DNA of 64,000 bases from Bryopsis sp. KO-2023. Lineage: Eukaryota > Chlorophyta > Ulvophyceae > Bryopsidales > Bryopsidaceae. The stretch covers positions 4,030,001 to 4,094,000 of the forward strand of contig BSYQ01000004.1 in the NCBI GenBank assembly GCA_030272585.1. Reading direction: 5' to 3'. A program made the position numbers and the translations under genes. The notes under the pieces were generated by a model. The model saw only the letters and a program-made list of their open reading frames with translations. It ran no database searches and was not told the DNA's origin. Shown piece by piece: positions 22,810 through 34,005 of this stretch (its first letter is position 1; each line of letters opens with the position of its first letter).

Positions 22810-25174
22810 ATGGTGATGAGCGCTGGGGAAATAGAGTACGTCAGAGAAGGCGTGGAACTGGGGCTGCGCGAGGATGGCCGCCATTGCCATGAATATCGAC
22901 CAGTTCGAGCGGAGATGGGGAACATCCCCCAGGCCACCGGCTCCGCCAGAATTCAGATAGGGGGCACCGACGTCGTGGTTGGTGTCAAGGTACTGCGCAA
23001 CGGAAAGCAAGCTTTTCGTCGTGTGCGTGAGGGATTGGGTTTTTTTTCCTCTCTTTTCGAGCGTCTTGTGTGTTTTTTTAGGTCGAGCTGGGGATTCCGG
23101 ATCCGTTCCACCCCGACTGCGGGAAAATTGAATTCTCTGTGGATTTCTCGCCATGTGGATCTCCCGATTTTGAGGTGGGCAAAACCATGCCATGTGCCCA
23201 TGGGGTGATTGTTAATTTTTTCTTTTTCTTGATTTGGAGAGTTGGTGTGGATGGAGTCTGCAATATGGGAGAAAAAGAACAAGGGAAATTTAAAGCAGTT
23301 TCAAACAGATGTCAATTGGCATTTGAGATTTGATTTGTCATTTTCTTGATTTGTTGAAGGGAGCGGAGGGGGAACAAAAAGGGGGTGGAATTGCCCAGGC
23401 GCTCGCCCGTGCATGGAAGCTGGGGCCCGATGGAAAAGGTGTGTGCCCCCTCAGAAAAAACGAATACATATTTTTACATTTATATTTTCTTAATCATGGA
23501 GAATGGAGTCTTGTGCGTAACGCGCACCACAGAGTTCGAGTCAGAAAAAAACAACAAAAAAAAACCCGGCAATCAACGTCTCTATGTTATTTTTTGCACT
23601 TGATCGTTGAATATCAACCTTAGCTCAAAAAAAAAAACAAAAGTAGTCCTCCAAAAGTTTGTATTTGTTTTAATGGAGTTTGAAAAAATACATCAGCCCT
23701 GGTTGTGTTTCTGTTTTCTTCTCCCTTTTTCAAATCCTGTTTTTTTTTGTTGGCTTTTTTCACGAAGCATGCGGCGTGGATCTGAATCCGTTGGGGATCA
23801 TTTCGGGAAAAACGTGTTTGGTGATATATGTGGACTCCATGGTTTTGAACACGGGGGGAAACGTCTTGGATGCGATTTCGTTTGGAGCCCGGGTGGCCCT
23901 GTTCAATATGCCGATCCCCCATGTCGAAGTCAGCTACGAGGAAGGATCCAACATTCCAGAAATCGAAGTGGATGATGATCCCGAACGCTGTCTGACACTC
24001 GACGCTTCGTCGTCCCCGGTTTTCATTACAGTCGGTCAGGTGGGGCTTTCGAACTCCCTCTTTTTCTTTTCAGCGAAAAAGAAAAAAGGAAAAAACGGAT
24101 CAAAAAAAACAAAACGCTAGAAAAGATGAGGAAATATACAAAACGTATATTTGTTTGTTGTGCGTAATGAATAAAAAGAGTAAGCATTCCAAAAATATGG
24201 AGTGAAAGGATTTTGTCTGCGTTTCGGAATTTGCATCAGGAGTAACTTTTGACCTTGTCATATTTTTGGATTTGTGAAAAGAGGTGTCGAGTCTTCCGGA
24301 TGCCAAATGCTTTACTAAATATGTTGACCGTTTTTTTATTCGCTTTTTCTTTTTTTGTGGTTTTCTTGTTGATCAGATCGGGAAGCAATTTGTCGTCGAC
24401 ATGTCGGCAATGGAAGAGATTTGTGCACCCGTGACGCTCAATGTTGCGGTACAGTCAGGACACAAACCCCCTTTGAATATATATTTTTTTAAATGGTATT
24501 TATCATTGGAAAATATCATATTTCCTCAGTTCCTTTAATATCGATAACCATTTTTGTAAAGTTTGTACTTTGATGATATTTCTGATATTTTTAGACCTTC
24601 CTTTGCACCTGGGTTTTCGAGGGTTTTCCCATTTGCTCAAATTTTCCTTCTTCTTTTTTTGGTTTCCTGTTTTATAGCCAAGATGTTTTTCTTGTTGGGG
24701 TTTTACAGGTGAATTCAAAAGGGAATGTGTGTGGAATCTCAAAGAATGGGTTGGAGCCTATGCACCCGACCATCGTTCAGGTATTCAAAGCGTCCCCATG
24801 CTGTCGAGGGTTCAATTAAGAATGCACGGTTATGTACACATATAGATGGCCAAAATAAATTAAGGTATCCAACACATGCAGGTTCTTTTGTGAAGGGGCT
24901 TTATTGGGAGCCACCAGAATTCAATTGATACAGAACACTTGATGTATATATATATATATATCAACTGTGGGTTTCATGCAAGGTCAGGCGTTTTGTTGGC
25001 AGCGGCCACCAAAATATGGTTTTGGGCGATTTTCCCTGTTCCAAAATCATGAGTGATTTTGTCTTTTCCTTTTTTCTCTTCCAGGAAATGACAGAAACAG
25101 CTCAGCGATTAGGGAACAAGGTTATTAATTCGCTAGACGAGTTTTTGTTGAACAGAATGGAGACCGCAAATTAG
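22810..25174 (+). CDS. RRP42: Exosome complex core subunit RRP42
   Basis: Seven exons: 22810-22989, 23082-23174, 23360-23438, 23768-24039, 24377-24448, 24709-24780 and 25085-25174 (858 nt, 285 residues). The N-terminus GEIEYV(R)EGV...REDGRHCHEYRPV and GSARIQIGGTDVVVGVK is the first half of the RNase-PH fold as found in RRP42/EXOSC7. CGVDLNPLGIISGKTCLVIY and DSMVLNTGGNVLDAIS follow as in this subunit. The C-terminus has GKQFVVDMSAMEE and MHPTIVQEM. RNase-PH catalytic Asp/Arg residues are not evident, as expected for an inactive eukaryotic ring subunit. Role: structural part of the six-subunit ring that feeds RNA to RRP44/RRP6. ATGs at 22810 and 22816 are both possible starts; an earlier in-frame ATG (22735) would overlap the divergent promoter. 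Confidence 0.9.
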
Positions 25175-25380
25175 AACAGCCAACTTCGACCACCAGGCTC
25201 CCAAAAATTTCCCGAGCATCAGCAGAGAGAGAGAGACAGAAACCGGATATTGTTTAGACCATGTTTTTGTAGTCGATGGCCCATTGCACCAAACACACAG
25301 TGTTGGAAATGTGTTTCCCTGATCCATGCAAAAGAGTGATATGACACTCTGTGTCCACACGGTTAGCAAAGAGTGGCCTG
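25175..25380. other. Short convergent spacer
   Basis: 206 bases between the convergent RRP42 and EFHC1-like stops, including a short GA run at about 25228-25238. It must hold both polyadenylation regions, so the transcripts may overlap. Confidence 0.5.
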
Positions 25381-28300
25381 CTAGACAGGTACCCCCAAAA
25401 GTCTCAAAATTTCAACGGTGCGTAGCCCGTTCCCCCGGGGGTCAGCCCCTCTGGCCAGCGTGATCGCCTCGTGCATGGATATGTCCACTTGATTGTCTCT
25501 GAGCGATTCCATCAAGGGTTTGACGGTCAAGGTGCTTTTTTCGGACGATCGTGCCAACAGCGAGGCTTTGAGCGTTTCGTGTTTCTGTGGGTTTTGCCTG
25601 AGAGACTTGTGCACCTGGGGACGAAGTATCGAAACTTCTTGGAGCAGCCGGAAACATCAATGAAAAAATATACAAACACCATATCTTTTCCATTATGGCT
25701 ACTGTATTTCGCGCTTTGTGTTACTTGACGAAACTTCAATTTTGTCCTCTCATTTGAGATGCATGCGATTCCTTTTCAAAAATTCTGTAACGCATCCAGG
25801 AAAACAAAAAAGAAGGCTGCACAACTGCGAACACTTAACAGATTTTCCAAAAAATTTATCAGTTTTTGTCCTGAATGCTTAAGGACCCTACCTTCCGAAC
25901 GATTCCAGTAAAATCTGCGGCGGCGTATCTGGTTGGGTTTGCCTCCATGTGTTTCAGGGTGGATTCATCGGCGGTCAGAAGTTCGAAAACCCGGCTGAAC
26001 ACTTGCAGACGTGCTCCGATGAACATGTCTTGGGGGCAAACGTATCTCGACCCACCGGATGGGGTGGATGATGTCTGTGGAACTCGAATTCTTTCCAAGA
26101 ATTTGCCCCCAGTTATTCCTGAGTTAGGGACGGGAACCTCGAATATCGACAACGTCTGGTCCTTCTCAAAATAGGAAATGACGAATCTGGAGCAACCCAC
26201 AGCAGCCCCCATTCTTAGTTCTGTGGTTACGTGTCCTTGCTTCTTTGCACATTTGAGTTTCTAGGATTGATATGGTAGAGCAGATATGGGGGGAAACATT
26301 TCCCATTCCTCTGGATTGATCACCTTCGGTCCTTGTCCCTTGGTTGTGGCAATTTGAATCCAAACCCTTCTCGAAACTTCCCGATAAATCTGAGGATGAA
26401 GCCGTCACCCGCTGCATTGTGCTGAGGGGGTCGCTTGGGAACCAAGTTGAACACCGTTTGCAGCGAATCCTCTTCGGAGCCGATGCCTACCAACACCCCC
26501 AACCTCTACGTTGGTCCTGAGATAGCCTGATAAAACATGCTCTGCCCTCACTATTACCAAGGAGCCATTCTTTTTTTTCTTCTTCTTGTGGAGCAAATGC
26601 GGGCATTCGACTGTAGGCGGTATTCACGAAAAAAAAAAATACCAAGTATTTCTTGGAGGAACATGCCAAGTATGTTTTCCCTCACAAAGAAAACTGTGGC
26701 ACCATGATCTCAGGAAGACTCTAGAGAGTACATTGTCCATTGGGTGCCTGATTATGGCTCACCAGAAGAATGGGGTGGTATAGCTGTTGGTGGTCTTTTG
26801 ACGCTGTCATCCATGTCGATCTGGACGCAGCAAGGCAGCAATCAGCATTGTCTTCACTCTTTCTCTTGCCATCAAGGCTTTATTGTACACCGATATCATT
26901 CTCATTTTTTTGTTTTCAAAGAAGAAGTTAGAATGTATCCACCACACCATGCAAGGCTCCAGCTGCTCATCCTCCAGTCCCAAATGTTGTCTGTACCATT
27001 GCCGCGTGAATTCGTCACAGTCCATCAGGGCCATCGACCTTCCAAAAACCTGAGAAGCCCATCGCATCAATATATGGACTGGGTGATGTGATATCTCTAT
27101 CCTGCACCTTTTTCTGCAATGCTTGATCGCTCGAACCGAGCTATGGGCAGTACAGCCCTCCACCTACCTTGATTGTTCCGCCCAGTCTGAACTCGCTCCA
27201 ATGGTAGAAGTCTGATGGATTTCGGCTACTCAATGTTCCTGCGGAGGGGGGTCTTCCACCTATGAAAAGGAACCCCCCTTGTTTCTCGAGATTTCTGATC
27301 GGTACCCAACTGATCTGTTCGTTCGTTTCTGATGAGTTGATTTTCTTGTGCATCCCAGAACCAAGAAAATAAGAACCCCCCCTGATCGATATCATTTTTT
27401 GGAAAAACGACACACTCATCCATGATGTACGATATAATCACACTCACCGACACCGTAGGAGCCTTTTTTCAGCTTCATTCTCTTCAAAAACACAGGGAAG
27501 GGGTCCCTCCCCACCACGCTTTGTTGAGTTTCCCTTATTTCTACCGTATCGTCCACCAGGTAGTAGTGCATGACGAAGGGCAGCTTGTCACCGAAAGGAT
27601 TTTTGGAGTTGTCCCAACAACACTGGAATCGGAGCACTTTTCGATCCAAGCGAAGGAATTTGTCACCGGGGGACTCGCTGGCGGTGGCTGGTCTCGATTG
27701 TGGCTGCCATTTCTTTTTGGTGTCCTATCGCAAATCAGCAGAAAAGCAACAAGTGTTAATATATATATGTATATAGATATAGATTCGGGGTTTTAAAAGG
27801 GTGACTAAGAGGCAGTCTGTAACACATTTCCATGAACGGGCTGCACTCGTTCATGGCCTTGTGTAAACAAATTTCAATCCGAATAGATACAGATATATAC
27901 TTCTATTTTTATTTGAAAAGAACAATCAAACAATGTGTAAGACTTGTCATGTTTTGGGTTTTCGTCCTGAGCAATATCACATTCTTTTTCGAACTTAAGG
28001 ATTGAAACCCAGCCAATGTCACTCATTTGCACAGCAGCTACATGCTCATTTCATGCAGTACACTTCCAAACAACCCCTCCTCCCCCCTCTAAAACAAAAA
28101 ATAGAGAGCACGTATGGTATCCAACCACCACTTTTTTTATTCGTCATTGGATAGATGGTTTTTGCATTCACCTCTTGGGCGGTTTCATACGGCCCAGGCG
28201 GCGCTCCTTTGTTGGGGGAGGGAGCGATCCCATGTCGATGAAGAAAATCTCGGGTGAAATCATCGCAACCTGTCACAAAGAACTCACGCCCATACAAGCT

Positions 28301-29709
28301 AATGGACTCTCCCACAGTGACTTCCTTCCAGCTTCTGATCGAATCGGATCCTTGAACTCTGTTTGCAGAAACCACACCATATAACACGCCCTTCTCAAAA
28401 GCTTTGTCAAACAAACCAATGGCTTCTGGTTTTCTTATCGCTTCTGACAAAGATTCATTTCATTTTTTGGTCATTTGACGAGTCCCAGCACTTTCTCAGG
28501 TCGCTCTATTCTGTTGAAGCTAAACTATGTGCCCCAGGCGTTCAACCGACTCACCTTCAGGATTTCTCCATCGAGTCAGACATACACACAATGTCTTTCC
28601 TGAATCATGGTTGTTTTATATTTTTTGTACAAAGGAATATCTTGTGTGGAACTGGAGCATTATGAAGAGTTGGTACCAATGGCGGCCATACCTGTGTCTC
28701 TTCAAGAAAACTCCTTGGTTGAGCCCACTGTTGTCCTCCTTGGGCTCGTTGACTTGAATGGTGGAGTCTTCCAAATAAAACAGAATCACGCATTTCCTGA
28801 CCCGCCACAACTCCAGGCCATTCTGGTCAACGCGTTCTTTGAAGTATGCATAGAATCTCAGCACCTGGTGGCGGTGTTCAGGAAGTTTCAGAAAGTTTGA
28901 CTTATAAGAATCGTGTCGTTTTTCTTGAGGAACAGCCTATTTCGTTTTGAAAGTTTGTGAAGCAGCGATCCACTAGTTCAGCCGGTTCTGAAAATCATGG
29001 ATGTGTGCCGGAACAACCTTGAATTCTAATTGAATGTCTTTCTGAACAATTCCTCTCCCTTCAATCCATTTCGATCACGAGAGTGCTGCAAGGAAGGGGG
29101 GGGAACTGCAGAATTTGAATGATGTGCAGTGATAAGTTCCTGTTGATAACTCCTGGATAGGTTGCCAAGTTCCGTCTGATCGTTGCAACAAAATTCAGAC
29201 GTCGAGCAAGTATATTGCACCTGTCGGTCGAACTCCAGCCAGGACGGGCCTGACGTCTTGGGTCGTTCGGGTGCGCTTTGTGGTGTACTTTGCAGAGTTG
29301 GCCTGGCACTGCTGGGCCGCTGCTGGTAGGTTGCCGCTGCTGTCGACCCCGTTTCCAAACCGCTGGCCTGTCACACAGTGTTTGGAGATATGTGTTCTCT
29401 AGGTCGACCGAACACATTGTGTTGAAAGACAGCTGGAACTTCAACCTACCCGGGTCGGAAGCCTCTAGTTACTCACCATTTCTGCGACGAGAGGCAACCC
29501 ATTGCAGTATTTGAAGATCTGGGTTTTCCGACGAGAAAAGTCCTGCTGGCCACTTTCGAGAGCTCAATAGGGGGAGAGGTGCGGTTTACACTTCACAACG
29601 TGCGTTTTCGAGACGTGAAAGGTGCTACCTCGGCTCGATACACGGATGTTCCTGGCAGCCCAGGAATGGGCACGTTTTGCTGGTCGGACGAGAAGCCCGC
29701 CCCTCTCAT
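25381..29709 (-). CDS. EFHC1: EFHC1/RIB72-like axonemal protein with three DM10 domains
   Basis: Twelve exons: 29629-29709, 29477-29542, 29221-29367, 28692-28864, 28172-28358, 27448-27724, 27168-27259, 26946-27049, 26558-26610, 26324-26486, 25892-26186 and 25381-25614 (1872 nt, 623 residues). The N-terminus VPIPGLPGTS and FKYCNGLPL match this family. DM10-1 (about residues 95-205) has LRFYAYF, SLYGREFFVTGCDDFTRDF. DM10-2 (about 235-360) has DRKVLRFQCCWD, VFGRSMALMDCDEFTRQWY. GSEEDSLQTVF links to DM10-3 (about 425-540), with FVISYFEKDQTLSIFEVPVP, NSGITGGKFLERIRV and FIGARLQVF. The last 78 residues occupy the position of the EF-hand-like tail (VDISMHEAITLARG). Proteins of this family are microtubule inner proteins of ciliary doublets (Chlamydomonas RIB72). 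The gene is good evidence for a motile cilium. The two exons at 26558-26610 and 26946-27049 are supported mainly by phase. Confidence 0.92.
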
Positions 29710-30246
29710 TGCGCTATTTTTCGAGTTTTTTGCCCGACGTCCGAGGAATCGTTGACGACCAATGACAGATTCTCGACGTAACTATGATCAGTCACCGCGC
29801 AAGGAAAGACTGGGGGTGGTGGCGATCTGCAAGAGGCACAATGGCTGTAGTGGTGATTTTGAAGTGTTTTCATTGCCCACAACCAGAAGAAGGAAATGGA
29901 GGTTGAGTCAATGTGCTCTGTTTGATTATTGGGGCTGACTGATCATAGTTAACTAAGAAAGACCTCATTGCCTTCCTTTCTCCCCAAAAAAGAACAAAAT
30001 TGCCTCAAATTACCTGAATTACCTCTCTCAAATTCATGCATCCACATCGATTCATTCTTTTCATTCTCGGACACGACTCCTCTATGAATTCCACCACAGC
30101 AACCTATCCACATTATTAATATCTCCCTCAAAAATTTCCGCTACAAGAAAACCTACTGCACCTCGCATTCATTAACCAAAAATTCCATTCCTTTCAAAAT
30201 TCGGCATTCGGCCCAGCCACCAGGAAATCAAAAAAAGCTTCCCTCT
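29710..30246. other. Spacer
   Basis: 537 bases between the EFHC1-like 5' end and the isocitrate dehydrogenase 3' end, both on the minus strand. No gene seen. The first 100 bases beside the EFHC1-like start are GC-richer and probably promoter. Confidence 0.45.
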
Positions 30247-32825
30247 CTAAGATCGTTTGGCCGCAAATTGCTCCGAAATCTTCTCCATGAAAGCCTCGGT
30301 GTTCAGGTATTGATCCGGAGTGACCTTGTTGGTTCCAAAATGGCAAATCGCAAGATCCTTGGTCATGGACCCACTCTCGATGGTCTCAACGACGGAAGCT
30401 TCCAAATCGGTGCAAAATTTGGCCAAGGCACTGTTGTCATCCAGCTTTGCGCGATGGGCCAGTCCTCGGGTCCAAGCGAAAATGCTGGCCACAGGGTTGG
30501 TCGAGGTGGGATTGCCCTTCTGGTACTGACGCCAATGACGAGTCACCGTACCTATTTTTTTCCAACACCCAGGAGCACAAAACATTGTAAGCGGACCCCC
30601 AAAGACAGCACTCCATCACCAAAAAGGATGTCTCGCTTTTTACAAAAATTGGTCTAAAGAGCGCTAGGGCGACTCAAAACTCCGGACCGTTTTTGAGGAA
30701 AAGCTAGCCAGGTGGTTCTCGTACCGTGTGCAGCTTCGGCCTCGACAGTCTTGCCGTCAGGGGTGATCAGCACACTGGTCATCAACCCCAGAGATCCGTA
30801 ACCTTGAGCCACGATGTCTGACTGAACATCACCGTCGTAGTTCTTGCAGGCCCACACAAACCCTCCATCGGATTTCAGAGCTTGAGCGACCATGTCGTCG
30901 ATCAATCGGTGCTCGTACCAGATTCCGGCCGTCTCAAACTGACCCTTGTATTTCGCTTCGTAGATCTCTTGGAAAATCTGCAAGAATCTGGAGAACAGCA
31001 AACCAATTACAGGAAAAAGCTTTCACCTGCAGAAATGCAGCCAAATATATGTTGAGGTTGAAAAAAGCTCCAACTGCATGCACAATTAGAAAACAAACAC
31101 AGCAGAAAAAGCACCCCGGGAGGGGCACAAAAAGAAGATAAATCCTATCAGTACCAAATCACCAGCCGCATATTTCAAATCACCTGCCATCATATTTCTT
31201 AAGGATCGTGTTCTTCGTGGACAGGTACAGAGGCCATCCCTTCTGCAACGCATACGAGAAGCAAGAATTCGCGAAACCCTTGATGGACTCCTCCGTGTTG
31301 TACATGCACAGCCCCACGCCAGGTCCCTTGAAGTCATACACCTCGAATTTTTGGGGTGCACCCCCGTCGTTGGGTGTGTAAATCATCTCGAGCTTACCAG
31401 GGCCCTCCACAACCAAATCGGTCGCTCGATATTGATCCCCAAATGCATGCCTACCACCAAAACAGTGATCGTAACTGGCCAATTACAGTTCTTGCTAAAG
31501 GCAAATTTAGCAAAGAATATACTGAGGAAGGAATCAAAAAAATGGAGTGAACCTTCGATGTCCTCTGAAAAGAAATGGGTGGGGTGGGGGATCGATTTCC
31601 AGAAAGCTACTCAAAGACACATTTCCACAGCAAGGCTGAAACTGCATGCACTGGATATGCCCGGCACCCGACTGCATGCCCATAAACACAAGAACGACAG
31701 ATAAATATCTGTGCTCTATGAAAAGAAATGAAAGCAAAAACACTCACCTGCCAACCACGATGGGCCTCTTCCAGCCCGGCACCAGCCTCGGGACATTCGA
31801 GACGACGATCGGTTCTCTGAACACTGTTCCATTGAGAATATTCCTGATGGTTCCATTGGGACTCCTCCACATCTGCATGTGGAAATGAAACATTATATTC
31901 AAGAAGAATATTCATACCAGAATATTCGGGAGGGGAAGACTAACCTCGAGCAAAATTGACCTGTCACTGGAGCTTTCTTCTGAACCCTGTCTGGAAACCC
32001 ACCTTTTTCAGACCAAATTCCTCCACTCGAGCCTCATCGGGGGTGATGGTGGCACACTTGATACCCACATTGTATTTCTGGAAATGACACAGATCGTAAG
32101 ATTCAATTTTTCAGAATTATAGCAAATTGCAAGCTTGTTCATGTCGATCAAACATGATGCCTCGGTATAGTCGACCAAACGAACATGATGGTGGAATTTT
32201 AACATCATGGCGACCTGGTTTGAACAGGGCTTCATTGAAATGTCTGAAAACAAAAAAGAACCTCTGGGTCAGTGTTATCCAGTTAGACAAACTCAACACC
32301 TTGATCGCCTCGGCTGCATCGACAGTGATCTGGTCGTTTGTGGCATCCCTGCTTGGCAATCCCAAATCGTAGTACTTTATGTCCAAGTTGACGTACGGTA
32401 GAATGAGCTGCACAGTTCAAAAACAGCACCAGATCAGCGATTCTGTTGTGTTTTGGTTAGAAAATGACTTTGGAGGAAGTTCTAGCCACTGAAAAACTTT
32501 GGCGAAAGCTCATTCAATTTGATCTCAAAGTAGAATCTTGACAGATTTTTTTTTCAAGTCATGGCCCTGGCATGAATTTGAAAGGGCTTGATCAAAATGA
32601 GATTGAAGTCTCACCTTGTCTTTGATCATTTGCCAAATCACTCTGGGGGACGAAACCAAAAACAGCGTCAGAAAACGAAAGCTCAGATCAAGCGTTCAAC
32701 CGGCGCTTCCACAAGTGAACTTGCTTTTCGAAAGAAAAAACGGGATCGAGAACGCACCTGGTCATTTCGTCACCATCCAGATCGACGACCGGGTTATCGA
32801 CCTTGATCTTTTCTTGAGTAGCCAT
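30247..32825 (-). CDS. IDH: NADP-dependent isocitrate dehydrogenase
   Basis: Eight exons: 32758-32825, 32615-32642, 32300-32407, 32003-32077, 31748-31872, 31184-31450, 30725-30987 and 30247-30551 (1239 nt, 412 residues). The N-terminus [20 protein letters not shown], the substrate loop [19 protein letters not shown] and the metal-binding region ([20 protein letters not shown]) are all canonical for the dimeric eukaryotic enzyme. The segment [18 protein letters not shown] contains the NADP-binding His/Arg features. Reaction: isocitrate + NADP+ to 2-oxoglutarate + CO2 + NADPH. There is no N-terminal presequence and the C-terminus (AAKRS) is not a peroxisomal signal, so a cytosolic location is likely. 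Length is exactly as expected. It is head to head with PAN3, about 1.2 kb apart. Confidence 0.96.
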
Positions 32826-34005
32826 CCCACGTGAGAGTTCTGAACAACAGTCACACACGTTCTTTATCGGCACGCACTGCGCAACGAACGCTCCACCAAA
32901 GATCTAGATGTCCTGCAGAGTCGAATGGTTCCCACCACACAAGATCGACGAACACACATCCCAGAGGTTTATCGCCGATCGGAGGTATTGTTCGCCGTAC
33001 CCTGTGAAGACGCCACCGAAAGGCGCGACAAAGGGAGGACGCTTCGACCGAACGAAAATCCGATTCGTGACGACAGGTTCGACAGCATCTTGGACGGTCG
33101 GCTCGTTAAGCCAAACGAGCTATCGGTATCGAACACGCACGAGCCTCTATCTCACCAAGGTCGACGGCAGACAACCCCACAGTCGCGCAATGAATTTGCA
33201 GAAACGAGAAAAGTGAGACGGTTTGGTGCAGAAGGCGCGATCAAATACGCGATGTGGTGGGAATGGAAAAAACGCACGCCCACACGCACGTGGTCACACA
33301 CTGCCAGCAATCGTAACGTGTGTTGTGGGGTTGTTACGTCTCCGTTATCAAACCCAACAGGTGTCTTGTCTTGTGTTTCTGGTTTGGATGCCAGTTTCTT
33401 CCCAACTCAACAGCCCAAGAGCAGGCAATCCTCCAGCCTGGCTATTTTAACCTCACATTGCTTATTAAAGTGAGGTAAATAAAAAACAGAAACAATTCAT
33501 TTTCTTTCAAAATGTTACACAATGCCACCCACAGCCCCCAAGATTTTTCCAAAAAATATCAAAGCATTTTCAGGGTGACCAGGATTTCCCACGTGGGCGC
33601 AATTACGTAATCGTTGGGTCCCGATCTTTCTTTCGCCTTCGTCTTGGCTCCGCAGCGAGCAGGTTTCAGTTTTTCCGCTGGCATCGCGTAAGAGTTGGAA
33701 AAAAAACGCCCGAAAAAAAAAAAAAAAGCTCTCCCCCCCCAGCGGCATTTTCCTTTTGGGGAAGAAAAAAGAAAAAAAACGGGACGGAGTGCGGGCTTTT
33801 TTTTTGACACGCAAAAGAAAAAGATCACACGTCGTTCGCCTCGCCCACACTTTCTCCCTTTTTATTACCCTCTTTTTGTTTTATCTCTCTCTTTCTTTCT
33901 GCTTCCGTTGTATTTTCCGTTGTTTGGGCTCCGGTGATTTCTCGGAACTGCATTCCTGGGTGCGGTGCATGGTGACGAGTTCCGCTCTGGTCGACCCGAT
34001 TCTGG
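32826..34005. other. Divergent spacer, IDH / PAN3
   Basis: About 1.2 kb. Bases 32826-33470 are relatively GC-rich and open in several frames but have no splice-supported gene. 33480-33900 is rich in A and T runs. Promoters and 5' UTRs of both genes are expected here. Confidence 0.4.
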